Assembly: GCF_900109645.1 (NCBI RefSeq)
Contig: NZ_FOBG01000001.1
Span: 3,896,520-3,960,519, forward strand
Reading direction: 5' to 3'
Length of the DNA: 64,000 nt
Origin: Duganella sp. CF402
GTDB taxonomy: Bacteria > Pseudomonadota > Gammaproteobacteria > Burkholderiales > Burkholderiaceae_D
Below, in pieces: positions 53,022-61,784 of the stretch. Under the pieces are notes generated by a model. It ran no database searches and was not told where the DNA came from. It saw only the letters and a program-made list of their open reading frames with translations. The translations under genes and the position numbers were made by a program. Within the stretch, counting starts at the first letter, position 1; every line of letters starts with the position of its first letter.

Positions 53022-54710
53022 ATGCACCCAGAGATGCCGACGCCTTACGAAAAAGGCAATCAAAACCAGACCACCACGTGGAGCGCATGCATCGCCTTCT
53101 ACGAAGCACTGGCGCAGCGCTTCCCGCAGGTGCTGCGGTTTGAACAGATCGGCACCTCCGACGCCGGCATCCCGGTGCATGCCGGCGTGGTGAGCGCCGA
53201 CGGCGTACACGACCGCGCGCAAATCAAGGCCGAGGGCCGCACCGTCTTCTTCAACAACAACGGCATCCACCCCGGCGAACCCGAAGGCGTGGACGCCTGC
53301 ATGGCCATCGTGCGCGACCTGTGCTTCGATCCGGCCAAGCTGGCCGCGCTGGGCAAGACCGTGCTGCTGTTCGTCCCGCTGTACAACGTCGACGGCGCGC
53401 TGAACCGCGCCAACACTTCGCGCGTGAACCAGGACGGCCCGGAGCAGTTCGGCTTCCGTGGCAACAGCCGCCACCTCGACCTGAACCGCGACTTCGTCAA
53501 GTGCGATACGCTCAACGCCCGCCTGTTCAACCAGCTGCTGACCAGCTGGGATCCGGACGTGATGGTCGATACCCACACCTCCAACGGCGCCGACTATCCG
53601 TACACCATGACCCTGATCCACACGCAGGCGGACAAGCTGGGCTACGGCCTCGGTCCCTTCCTGCGCGAGACCATGCTGCCGCATATCTACAAGGAGATGG
53701 AAGCCAAGGGCTGGCCGACCTGCCCTTACGTCAACCCGGTGCAGGACACGCCGGACGACGGCATCGCCGAATTCCTCGAAGTGCCGCGCTTCTCGACCGG
53801 CTTCGCCGCCTTGCACCACGTGATCGGCTTCATGCCGGAAACGCACATGCTCAAGCCGTTCAAGGATCGCTACGATTCGATGCGCGCGTTGCTGGACGTG
53901 ACGATGGCCTTCACCATCGCGCACGGCGAGCAAATCAAGCAGCTGCGCGCCGAAGCACGTGAGCAAGCCGCCAGCGCCACCGAGTGGACCGTGGCATGGA
54001 AGATGGACGAAACCAATCCGTCGACCTTCCGCTTCAAAGGCTACGAAGCGAAACGCAGCCCGTCGCTGCTGGGCGACTACCAGCGCCTGTCCTACGACCG
54101 CAGCAAGCCGTGGGAAAAGGACATCGCCTACTACAACAGCTTCGTGCCGGCAGCCACCGTGCGCGCGCCGAAAGGCTACATCGTGCCGCAAGCGTGGCGC
54201 GAAGCCATCGAACGCCTGCAGTGGAACGGCGTCGACATGGCCCGCTTCGACGAAGCCTCCACCGTGGAAGCACAGTACTACCATATCGCTTCCGTGACCT
54301 CGCGCCCGACCGCCTACGAAGGCCATATGTACCACGACGAGGTGCAGCTGGAAGCGCGCACCGGCAGCTTCACCGTGCAGCCGGGCGACTACTTCATCCC
54401 GCTCAAGCAGGCCAACGCCCGCTACGCCGTCGAAACGCTGGAACCGCAAGGCCACGACTCCTTCTTCCGCTGGGGCTTCTTCAACAGCGTGCTGGAGAAA
54501 AAAGAGAACTTCTCGGATTACGTGTTTGAAGACCTGGCGCTGGAGATGCTGCAAACCGAGCCTGAACTGAAAGCGAAGTTCGAAGCATGGAAGGCCGCCA
54601 ATCCGGCGCTGCTGTCGAACCAGGAGGCGGTGCTCGGTTTCATCTTCGCCAACGGCAAGCGCCACGAAGAACCTGAATGGCGCCGCTACCCGGTGCTGTC
54701 TGTCTTCTAA
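53022..54710 (+). CDS. M14-family zinc carboxypeptidase-like protein
   Basis: This 562-residue metallopeptidase has the zinc ligands His and Glu in NNGIHPGEPEGVDA and the second His in VMVDTHTSNGADYPYTM. The substrate Arg lies in RGNSRHLDLNRDF, and the probable catalytic Glu in GFMPETHMLK. About 250 further residues form a C-terminal domain of unknown role. No signal peptide is visible, so it is probably cytoplasmic, unusual for M14 carboxypeptidases. The substrate is unknown. It is divergent from the metallo-beta-lactamase-like gene. Confidence 0.88.
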   Translation: MHPEMPTPYEKGNQNQTTTWSACIAFYEALAQRFPQVLRFEQIGTSDAGIPVHAGVVSADGVHDRAQIKAEGRTVFFNNNGIHPGEPEGVDACMAIVRDLCFDPAKLAALGKTVLLFVPLYNVDGALNRANTSRVNQDGPEQFGFRGNSRHLDLNRDFVKCDTLNARLFNQLLTSWDPDVMVDTHTSNGADYPYTMTLIHTQADKLGYGLGPFLRETMLPHIYKEMEAKGWPTCPYVNPVQDTPDDGIAEFLEVPRFSTGFAALHHVIGFMPETHMLKPFKDRYDSMRALLDVTMAFTIAHGEQIKQLRAEAREQAASATEWTVAWKMDETNPSTFRFKGYEAKRSPSLLGDYQRLSYDRSKPWEKDIAYYNSFVPAATVRAPKGYIVPQAWREAIERLQWNGVDMARFDEASTVEAQYYHIASVTSRPTAYEGHMYHDEVQLEARTGSFTVQPGDYFIPLKQANARYAVETLEPQGHDSFFRWGFFNSVLEKKENFSDYVFEDLALEMLQTEPELKAKFEAWKAANPALLSNQEAVLGFIFANGKRHEEPEWRRYPVLSVF

Positions 54711-54735
54711 AAGTTAGTCCCTCGCGTTACTCAAC

Positions 54736-54766
54736 ATGCGCACCGTGGCGATCCTGCGGTGCGCAT
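54736..54766 (+). other. Perfect 10-bp inverted repeat between the M14 and FUSC genes
   Basis: ATGCGCACCG (54736-54745) and CGGTGCGCAT (54757-54766) are perfect inverted copies with an 11-base loop. There is no T-run, so it may be a leader hairpin of the FUSC gene, a weak terminator or an operator. Two ATGs in the right arm would start the FUSC frame 9-11 codons early. Confidence 0.5.
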
Positions 54767-54791
54767 GCAAGCTGCCCACAAGGCCATAGCC

Positions 54792-56966
54792 ATGCATTAC
54801 GCACTCAATCTGCGCACCTTCTTCTATAGCCATTACTTTTATCTTGGCTTGCGTTTCGCCGCCGGCCTGGTGGGCGTGACGCTGATTACCCTTCAATTTG
54901 CCGACATGGCCATCGCCATGACGGTGTGCATCGGCGCGCTCTGCACCGCGCTGATGGACATGCCCAGCCCACTGCGCCACAAGTTCAACGAGATGAGCGC
55001 CTCGGTGCTGCTGTGCAGCGCCGTCACGCTGCTGATCAGCCTATGCGCGCCGTATCACTGGCTGCTCATGACCATGCTGGTGCTGATCAGCTTCGGCGCC
55101 TGCATGATGGTGGTCTACGGCCGCAAGTCCATGCCGCTGCAACTGGCCACGCTGTTCATCATGACCATGTCGATGGAACATTCGATGACGGCGTACGAGT
55201 CCTTCATCCATACCGGCTTGTTCACGCTGGGTGCGGTGGCATATCTCGCGTATGCGATGGGCATTTCGTGGATACTGCGCCACCGCATCAAGCAGCAGGT
55301 GCTGGCGGAAGCGCTGTTCGAGCTGGCCGCCTACATCGACATCAAGGCCGACTTCTACGACACGCGCTACAACCTCACCGAACAATTCAATAAGCTGATC
55401 CGCCATCAAAGCCAGCTGGCCGATCGCCAGCAAGCTTCACGCGATTTGATCCTGCGTTCGCATAACAACGCCAAGGACGCGATCGTGGTGCAGGTCCACG
55501 TCTGCATGCTGGATTTGTATGAGCTGATCCTGTCCACTCACACCGACTACGCGCAACTGCGTGTGCACCTGGCCGATTCGCCGGTGCTGAAAACGCTGCA
55601 CGACCTGGCCTACAAGGCGGCGCGCGATATCGAATCGGTGGCCTACGACGTCACGCGCAAGAAGGCCTCCTACCCCGAGATTACCTACGAGCCGGAGCTG
55701 GACGCCATCGAAGCCGAACTGGCCGCGATCCAGCAGCGCATCGAAGAAGGCAAGCCGCAGCAGGAAGCGCTGGCCGTACTGCGCGCGCAACGCAACAAGA
55801 TCCGCGCCATCATCAAAATGATCGGCGAGCTGCATCAGGCCAGCCAGAAGGCCTACGACAGCACGCCGTTCTGGGCCGACGCCGACATGGGGCCGTTCCT
55901 GTCGCAGCAGAAGTACGAGTTGCGCATGGTGCTGTCGCACCTGCGCATGGATTCGCCGATCTTCCGCTTTGCGCTGCGGGTGGCGATGGCGATCTCGGTC
56001 GGCCTGCTGATCGGCGCGTGGCTGCCGTACGCGGCGCACAGCTACTGGATCGTGCTGACCATCGTGATTATCCTGAAGCCGTCGTTCAGCATGACCAAGC
56101 AGCGCCGGCGCGACCGCATCGTCGGCACTGTGATCGGCTGCGTCATCACGGCGCTGATCCTCAAGTTCCTCAACTACCCGTCCGTCATCCTCGGCGCGCT
56201 GGTGCTGTCGACCGTGGCCATGCCGACCTTCGTCTACCTGCGCTACCGTTATGCAGCGGTGGCAGTCAGCGTGATGATTCTGCTGCAGATGTATCTGATC
56301 GCACCGGGCAACGAAAACCTCATCATGGAACGGCTGATCGACACCATCGTCGGCGCGGCGGTGGCGACCGCGTTCAGCTTCGTGCTGGCGAACTGGGAAT
56401 ACCAGACCTTGCCGCGCCTGGTGCGCGGCGTGCTGGATGTGAACCTGCGCTACATGCAGGCCAGCTTCGATCTGCTGCAAGGCAAAGGCAAGGACGATTT
56501 CGCCTACCGCATCGAACGCAAACGCCTGATGGATTCACTGGCCGCGCTCAGCTCCGCGCTGATGCGTATGCTCGACGAGCCGGCCAGCAAGCAGCGCGCG
56601 GTGGAGGACATCAACCTGTTCATCGTGCAGAACTACCTGCTGATGGCACACGTGGCGGCGCTGCGCGCCATCCTGCGGCGCCATGTGAAGGAACTGCCGG
56701 CAGCGCAGGTGAATGCCATGCTGGCCGAGAGTCACGATCAAGTAGTGCAAATCCTCGAACACGCGCTCGATCCGCATGCGGCCGAAGCGGGCGAGGATGC
56801 GCTGATGTCGGCGTCCACCTTGAACGCGCAGGCAGCTGCGGCGGCAGCGGCGGCGCAAGTGCCTTGGTCGGGCTGGCCGCTGGTCCAACGCCGCATCCGC
56901 CTGCTGCAAGCGGACGCCGTGAAGATTATCGTCCACAGCGAAGCAATCCTGCGCGACGTAAGCTAA
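54792..56966 (+). CDS. FUSC family inner-membrane protein (YccS-like)
   Basis: This large membrane protein of about 724 residues, of the fusaric acid resistance/YccS type, is predicted to export aromatic or other organic acids. Two helical bundles (about 15-160 and 395-520) each precede a soluble domain. The second bundle contains RVAMAISVGLLIGAWLPYAAHSYWIVLTIVIIL, split here as GLLIGAWLPYAAHSYW and the basic TKQRRRDRIVGTVIG motif of the family. I prefer the ATG at 54792 (MHYALNLRTFFYSHYFYLG), which aligns with family N-termini, over ATGs at 54759 and 54765 within a hairpin. No periplasmic adaptor or outer-membrane partner adjoins. Confidence 0.87.
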   Translation: MHYALNLRTFFYSHYFYLGLRFAAGLVGVTLITLQFADMAIAMTVCIGALCTALMDMPSPLRHKFNEMSASVLLCSAVTLLISLCAPYHWLLMTMLVLISFGACMMVVYGRKSMPLQLATLFIMTMSMEHSMTAYESFIHTGLFTLGAVAYLAYAMGISWILRHRIKQQVLAEALFELAAYIDIKADFYDTRYNLTEQFNKLIRHQSQLADRQQASRDLILRSHNNAKDAIVVQVHVCMLDLYELILSTHTDYAQLRVHLADSPVLKTLHDLAYKAARDIESVAYDVTRKKASYPEITYEPELDAIEAELAAIQQRIEEGKPQQEALAVLRAQRNKIRAIIKMIGELHQASQKAYDSTPFWADADMGPFLSQQKYELRMVLSHLRMDSPIFRFALRVAMAISVGLLIGAWLPYAAHSYWIVLTIVIILKPSFSMTKQRRRDRIVGTVIGCVITALILKFLNYPSVILGALVLSTVAMPTFVYLRYRYAAVAVSVMILLQMYLIAPGNENLIMERLIDTIVGAAVATAFSFVLANWEYQTLPRLVRGVLDVNLRYMQASFDLLQGKGKDDFAYRIERKRLMDSLAALSSALMRMLDEPASKQRAVEDINLFIVQNYLLMAHVAALRAILRRHVKELPAAQVNAMLAESHDQVVQILEHALDPHAAEAGEDALMSASTLNAQAAAAAAAAQVPWSGWPLVQRRIRLLQADAVKIIVHSEAILRDVS

Positions 56967-56975
56967 GATAGGACG

Positions 56976-57890
56976 ATGAACTCATCGTCCTCCTTTTCCA
57001 CGCGTGACCTGCTCTCCGCCCTGCTGGTCGTCATCATCTGGGGCACCAACTTCGTCGCCATGAAAGTCGGCCTGCAAAGCCTGACGCCGTTCCAGATGGG
57101 TGCGGCGCGCTATGTGTTTGCCATCCTGCCGCTGATCCTGTTCGTCAAGCCGCCCAAGCTGGCGCCGAAATGGGTGATTGCGTATGGCCTGAGCCAGGGC
57201 GTGGGCCAGTTCGGCCTGTTGTTCCTGTCGCTGAAAGTCGGCATGTCCGCCTCGCTGGCCTCCGTCATCCTGCAGACGCAGGTCTTCTTCACCGCCATTT
57301 TCGGCTTCATGCTGTTGAAGGAGCACACCAGCCGCGCGCTGCTGGCCGGCCTGTCGCTGGCGGCGGTGGGCCTGCTGTGCTTCGGCGTGAGCTCGCTGCA
57401 GGCGGCGCATTCGGCCGACATCACGCCTGCCGGCTTTGCGCTATGCCTGGCCGGCGCCGCCATGTGGGCCGTGTCGAACATCGTGGTGCGGCGCGCGCAG
57501 AAGGCGACCCCGGAATTCGACGTGATCAGCTTTATCGTGTGGTGCGGCGCGGTGCCGATTATTCCGTTCGTGCTGCTGTCATTGGCGTTTGACGATCCTG
57601 CCACGCGCTGGCAGTGGGTCGACGCGCCGTTCGCCGCGTGGATTGCGGTGGCCTACATCGGCTGGATGTCCACCATCGTCGGCTACGCGATGTGGACTCG
57701 GCTGCTGAAGCGCCACCCGGTCAACCGTGTGGCGCCGTTCAGCCTTGGCGTGCCGGTGATCGGCATTACTTCGGGCATGGTGGCACTGGGTGACATCATC
57801 ACCGGCTGGCAATGGGCCGGCATCGCGCTGATCGTCGCTGCGCTGGTGTGCACCATGTTCGGCGGCCGCTGGCTAGACCGCAAAGCTTAA
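56976..57890 (+). CDS. EamA/DMT family transporter
   Basis: This drug/metabolite transporter of 304 residues has ten helices in two EamA repeats, beginning SALLVVIIWGTNFVAMKVGL and, in the second half, LAGAAMWAVSNIVVRRA. Relatives export amino acids, cysteine metabolites or purines. The substrate is not readable. It starts nine bases after the FUSC stop, suggesting cotranscription, and is convergent with the diguanylate cyclase gene. Confidence 0.9.
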   Translation: MNSSSSFSTRDLLSALLVVIIWGTNFVAMKVGLQSLTPFQMGAARYVFAILPLILFVKPPKLAPKWVIAYGLSQGVGQFGLLFLSLKVGMSASLASVILQTQVFFTAIFGFMLLKEHTSRALLAGLSLAAVGLLCFGVSSLQAAHSADITPAGFALCLAGAAMWAVSNIVVRRAQKATPEFDVISFIVWCGAVPIIPFVLLSLAFDDPATRWQWVDAPFAAWIAVAYIGWMSTIVGYAMWTRLLKRHPVNRVAPFSLGVPVIGITSGMVALGDIITGWQWAGIALIVAALVCTMFGGRWLDRKA

Positions 57891-57903
57891 TTAGAACAGC
57901 GAA

Positions 57904-59322
57904 TCAGGCCGCGAAGCAGACGCGGTTGCGGCCAGTCTCCTTGGCGCGGTACAGCAGCGCATCGGCCTTTTGCAGCATGGCTTCCGCCGTGCCGGCCGCG
58001 AGATCGGCGTAGACGCCCATGCTCATCGTGACCTTCAACTCCGGGTGCACCTGGTGCCACGGGAAGGACTCGATAATCCCGCGCAGCTTGTCGCACAGCG
58101 CGGCCGCTTGCGGCAGCTCGGTCTCCGGGAAGGCGATCACGAATTCCTCGCCGCCGTAGCGCGCCACCAGATCGCTCAGGCGCATATGGCTGCGCAGGAT
58201 CTCGCCGACCTGGCGCAGCACCGCGTCGCCGGTGGCGTGCGAGAAGTTGTCGTTGATCTTCTTGAAGAAATCGATATCGCCGATCACCATCGCCAGCGGG
58301 CGTTTATGGCGCACCGCGTGGCTGAACAGGGTGGAAGCCTGCTCGTCGAAATGGCGGCGGTTGTGCAGCTTGGTCAGCGCGTCGCGCACACTGAGTTCGC
58401 GCATCTGCTCCGCTTGCAGCAGGATGGTCTGGTGCGACTCCTGCAGCTCCTGATGCGAGCGCGCCAGCTTTTCGCTCATGTCGTTGAAGGCGGCGGCCAG
58501 TTCGGCCACTTCGTCCTTGCCCTCGACCGGCACGCGCTGCAGCAGCGAGCCGCCGTGCATGGCGCGCACCGCCTTGGTCAGGTGGCCCAGCGTGCGGCCA
58601 AGGCCTCGGCTCAGCAGCAGGCCAAGCGCCACGGCCAGCACCGCCGCGCCGCTGACGCCGAACCACAGCGCATCGCGCATGGCATCTAGATATTGCAGTT
58701 CCTGCTTGCTCGGCGTGATGACGCCCTCCGGTGAAACGTAAGCCACCGTGCGGCCATCGACGGTGACCGCACGCGCATCCTTGCGCGCCGCTTCCGGCAG
58801 CGCTTCGCCATGACGATAGACGCCGCCCCCCAGCACCACCTTGAAATCCTGGTCGGCCAGGATGAAGCGGTACGGCGGCTCGCCACGACGGCCGCCGCGT
58901 GGACGGCGTTCGCCCTCGCCCTGCGGCGGGCCGCGTCCCTCCTCACCCGGACCGCGCTCTTCGCCCTGCGGGCCACGGTCGTCCCTCGGCGGGCGGCGCT
59001 CGTCTCCCTGCGGGCCATGATCGCCTTCCGGCGGCGGTGGACGGCGGTCCTCGCCTTGCGCGCCGTCCGACAACGGCGGCGGGCCGGAACGCTCGCGCGA
59101 CTGCATGAATTCGTCGAAACCTTCCTTGCCGGGGCTGGCCTGCCAGCTGCCGTACTTTTGCAGATAGGCGGTGGCGGTCGAGTAGAAATGTTCCATCGCC
59201 TGCTCGCGCCGGATCAGATCCACTTTGCGGGTCATGCCGGTGTAGGCCAGGCCGCCCACCACCGCGACCGCCGCCAATCCGGTCAACAACAAAGCCAGCA
59301 TGAATTTTGTGCGCAATGACAT
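57904..59322 (-). CDS. Membrane diguanylate cyclase with HAMP domain and Pro/Gly-rich periplasmic insert
   Basis: This enzyme makes cyclic di-GMP from two GTP. The 472 residues comprise a helix (about 8-28), a periplasmic segment (30-215), a second helix (218-238), HAMP (about 239-292), a short coiled coil and the GGDEF domain. The active site reads RYGGEEF (390-394) and the inhibitory I-site RLSD is intact five residues before it, so it should be active and product-inhibited. The periplasmic part holds an unusual low-complexity stretch (about 79-150) of Pro, Gly, Asp/Glu and Arg with GPQGDE/GPQGEE repeats. It is a single gene. Confidence 0.92.
   Translation of the reverse strand: MSLRTKFMLALLLTGLAAVAVVGGLAYTGMTRKVDLIRREQAMEHFYSTATAYLQKYGSWQASPGKEGFDEFMQSRERSGPPPLSDGAQGEDRRPPPPEGDHGPQGDERRPPRDDRGPQGEERGPGEEGRGPPQGEGERRPRGGRRGEPPYRFILADQDFKVVLGGGVYRHGEALPEAARKDARAVTVDGRTVAYVSPEGVITPSKQELQYLDAMRDALWFGVSGAAVLAVALGLLLSRGLGRTLGHLTKAVRAMHGGSLLQRVPVEGKDEVAELAAAFNDMSEKLARSHQELQESHQTILLQAEQMRELSVRDALTKLHNRRHFDEQASTLFSHAVRHKRPLAMVIGDIDFFKKINDNFSHATGDAVLRQVGEILRSHMRLSDLVARYGGEEFVIAFPETELPQAAALCDKLRGIIESFPWHQVHPELKVTMSMGVYADLAAGTAEAMLQKADALLYRAKETGRNRVCFAA
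58873..59088 (-). repeat. Low-complexity Pro/Gly/charged coding repeat inside the cyclase gene
   Basis: Residues 79-150 of the diguanylate cyclase are almost entirely Pro, Gly, Arg, Asp, Glu and Gln. The degenerate unit (GPQGDERRPPRD, GPQGEERGP, GPPQGEGERRP) is repeated in DNA as well as protein, which suggests slippage-prone expansion within the sensor domain. Confidence 0.75.
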
Positions 59323-59516
59323 TCCAACCTCGTCAAATTATTGCAAATTGGACAGGAATGATACCTGAATTTCGCTGCTGCACGGCAATGCTATTTCATA
59401 GGAGAAAAGCAGAGTTATACAGATAACTTATGGCTCGTATCACAAATCAAAAGTTTATTTATTACTGAACTGGGCGCATACTGCAACGCATCAAACGAAT
59501 ATTTATGGAGCTTCAC

Positions 59517-59738
59517 ATGAGCGCAACGACTTACAACACCTTTGCTGAGACTGGCTACTTCGCCAATATTGCCACCGCCGCGCGTCAACTGTTCGCCGCC
59601 GTGTTCGCTGTACAGCCGGTTGTATCGCAGCGCAACAAAGAAGAAACCATCTGGTGGCTCAACCGTCTGGCGCAGGATAGCGAACTGCACTCGCCGAACC
59701 TGGCTGCCGAACTGCGCTACTTCGCTTCCCGCGGTTAA
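59517..59738 (+). CDS. Small conserved-looking protein of unknown function
   Basis: This 73-residue protein starts at 59517 (MSATTYNTFAETGYFANIAT), with GGAG six bases upstream; an upstream ATG at 59505 is less likely. It has an amphipathic Ala-rich N-terminal half (ATAARQLFAAVFAVQ) and a polar end with ETIWWLNRLAQDSELHSPNL. No known motif or signal is present. I recall similar short proteins from Massilia-like genomes but no function. A second very small gene follows 25 bases later with its own ribosome binding site. Confidence 0.75.
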   Translation: MSATTYNTFAETGYFANIATAARQLFAAVFAVQPVVSQRNKEETIWWLNRLAQDSELHSPNLAAELRYFASRG

Positions 59739-59763
59739 TCGAATCTACTTTTAGGAGAATACT

Positions 59764-59862
59764 ATGCTGACCATCATCGAAAACCTGCCTGCTGCAATCG
59801 CCCTGTCCGGCCTGGTGCTGCGCCTCTACCTGGGCGGCAAACCAGAGAACAAAGCAGAGTAA
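59764..59862 (+). CDS. Very small hydrophobic protein (32 residues)
   Basis: A short frame starts at 59764 after a good ribosome binding site (TAGGAGAATACT) and encodes MLTIIENLPAAIALSGLVLR followed by LYLGGKPENKAE. It has one possible membrane or amphipathic helix and a charged tail. It lies between the small protein at 59517 and a strong terminator, which supports expression as the second gene of a two-gene unit. Its role is unknown. Confidence 0.6.
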   Translation: MLTIIENLPAAIALSGLVLRLYLGGKPENKAE

Positions 59863-59890
59863 GCTGCAAAGTTACTGAGCAAAATGGCAA

Positions 59891-59952
59891 AAAGCCCCCG
59901 TCAGCCTGAACGCGCTCAAGATCGCGCTCAGTGCAGACGGGGGCTTTTTTAG
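59891..59952. terminator. Bidirectional terminator between the small genes and the APC permease
   Basis: AAAGCCCCCGTC (59891-59902) pairs perfectly with GACGGGGGCTTT (59936-59947) around a 33-base loop. T residues follow on the plus strand (59945-59950) and the complementary A-run serves the minus strand. The stop codon of the convergent permease gene lies at its edge. Confidence 0.88.
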
Positions 59953-61415
59953 TTGAGGCGGGAGTTTCTCATCCCGTAGAGGAAGTAGGTCAGGATCGCC
60001 GCGCTCATCCAGATCACGAACACGGTGTAGGTCGTCATCGACAAACCGAACATCAGATATAAGCAAGCCGCAATACTCAGGCCCGGCACGAAGTACGGGC
60101 CGCCCGGCACGCGGAAGCCCTTCACCGCCGACACGCCTTCCTTGTGGCGCATCACCGGCACCGCCAACGACACCACGATGAACGCCGTCAGCGTGCCCAT
60201 GCTGACCATGTCCCACAGGAAGGTCGCGTCCACGAAGCCAGCCACCAAGCCCACTACGATGCACACGATCAGCGTGTTGCGCACCGGCGAACCGGTACGC
60301 TCGCTGACCTTGCGGAAGGCCGGCGAAATCAGGCCATCCTTGGAGATTGCGTACAGGATGCGGGTCTGGCCGTAGATGGTCACCAGCGTCACCGAGAACA
60401 CCGAGATCACGGCGCCCGCCGCCAGCACCAGCGCCGGCCACTTCTGGCCGGTGACGTTTTGCAGGATTACGGCCAGGCCGGCTTCCTGGCCGGCGAACTT
60501 GGCCGCCGGCTGCGCGCCCATCGCGGCCACTGCCACCAGCATGTAGAACAGCGTCACGATACCGAGCGCGGCCAGAATGCCAATAGGCACGTTGCGAGTC
60601 GGGTTGCGCACTTCCTCGCCAGCGGTAGCCACGGTGTCCAGGCCGATGAAGGAGAAGAACACGGTGGCGGCAGCGGCCGTCACGCCGGCCATGCCGGTGA
60701 AGTGGGTGCCGCCGTCCGGGCTGAAGAACGGGTGGAAGTTGTTGATGTCAAAACCGCTGAAGGCGATCACCACGAAGAAGATCAGGATAGCCAGCTTGAC
60801 CAGCACCATGATGGCGTTGGTGGTGGCCGATTCCTTGGCGCCGCGAATCAGCAACAGGCAGCACAGGCAGACCAGGATGATCGGCGGCAGGTTGATGTGG
60901 CCGCCGTGGATCTCGATACCGTGCGCGGTCGAGACGATCATCGGTGTACGCAGCAACTCGGGGATGTGCCAGCCGAAAGCGTTGTTGAGGAAGTTGTTCA
61001 GATAGTCCGACCAGCCGATCGCGGTGGCGCTGGCGGCCAAACCGTACTCGAGCAGCAGACAGGCGGCCATGATGAAGGCCAGGAACTCGCCAACGGTGGC
61101 GTAGGCAAACGAATACGAGGAACCGGACGCGGGAATGCGGAACGACAATTCGGCGTAGCACAGCGCGGTTAAACCGGCAGTGATGGCGGCGATCAGGAAC
61201 GACAGGATCACGGACGGGCCGGCTTTGGGTACGGCTTCAACCATCGTGAAGAAGATGCCGGTGCCGATGGTGGCGCCAACGCCAATCATTGTCAGGGGGA
61301 ACAGGCCGATGGAGCGGTGCAGGCCGTTACTGCTGCTTGAAGCTTGTTCGGTGTTTTTATTGTCGACCGGCTTGGTACGGGTCAGTTTCTGGACCAGCGT
61401 TTGGTTCACAGGCAA
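59949..61415 (-). CDS. APC-superfamily amino acid permease
   Basis: This cationic-amino-acid-transporter-like permease of 488 residues has about twelve helices. The N-terminal domain reads SIGLFPLTMIGVGATIGTGI, with the unwound-helix GxG substrate motif. AELSFRIPASGSSYSFAYAT and FFSFIGLDTVATAGEEVRNP are typical of the YfnA/CAT group. Its substrate is not predicted precisely. It has no operon partner; the 200-base upstream gap before the 39-residue gene shows no clear regulatory site. Confidence 0.92.
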   Translation of the reverse strand: MPVNQTLVQKLTRTKPVDNKNTEQASSSSNGLHRSIGLFPLTMIGVGATIGTGIFFTMVEAVPKAGPSVILSFLIAAITAGLTALCYAELSFRIPASGSSYSFAYATVGEFLAFIMAACLLLEYGLAASATAIGWSDYLNNFLNNAFGWHIPELLRTPMIVSTAHGIEIHGGHINLPPIILVCLCCLLLIRGAKESATTNAIMVLVKLAILIFFVVIAFSGFDINNFHPFFSPDGGTHFTGMAGVTAAAATVFFSFIGLDTVATAGEEVRNPTRNVPIGILAALGIVTLFYMLVAVAAMGAQPAAKFAGQEAGLAVILQNVTGQKWPALVLAAGAVISVFSVTLVTIYGQTRILYAISKDGLISPAFRKVSERTGSPVRNTLIVCIVVGLVAGFVDATFLWDMVSMGTLTAFIVVSLAVPVMRHKEGVSAVKGFRVPGGPYFVPGLSIAACLYLMFGLSMTTYTVFVIWMSAAILTYFLYGMRNSRLN

Positions 61416-61615
61416 TTCCTTGTGGGAGTGTATGTTCGGGCAAAAACACAGCGATTATAGGGCCTTCCGCGCCCGTCACCCTAAAGGTATTTTGTGCCAG
61501 AAATGCAACCCCGTTACATGTGCTTACTTTTGATACAGCGCCATGTATAGATTGGAAACCCGCCGCAGGTTACTCTTGATGCAAGTGTTGTCAAAAGCCA
61601 AGAAGGAGCCCAGCC

Positions 61616-61735
61616 ATGCCGATCAAAAAAATCCCCACTGTCTCGCGCCGCATCCATCCGGCAGCTCTCACTGGCGCCGCCATGATGCTGGTAGGCCTGG
61701 CCGTCACCCTGACCGCGCTGATCGTTCGCGGCTAA
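61616..61735 (+). CDS. Small single-helix membrane protein (39 residues)
   Basis: A short frame after a strong ribosome binding site (AGAAGGAG, seven bases before the ATG) encodes a basic N-terminus MPIKKIPTVSRRIHP. One hydrophobic helix (MMLVGLAVTLTALIV) and RG complete it. A GC-rich hairpin follows 17 bases after the stop. The inside-positive pattern indicates a single-pass inner-membrane protein. No homologue can be named from memory. Confidence 0.65.
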   Translation: MPIKKIPTVSRRIHPAALTGAAMMLVGLAVTLTALIVRG

Positions 61736-61752
61736 TTCTGTTTTGTTTTGAT

Positions 61753-61777
61753 AGCGGCAGCGCGACGCTGCCGCTTT
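61753..61777. terminator. Hairpin terminator after the 39-residue gene
   Basis: A perfect 10-bp stem AGCGGCAGCG/CGCTGCCGCT with a three-base loop is followed by TTTGTC on the plus strand. It lies between convergent genes, and the EF-hand gene ends eight bases beyond it. Confidence 0.75.
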
Positions 61778-61784
61778 GTCATTC

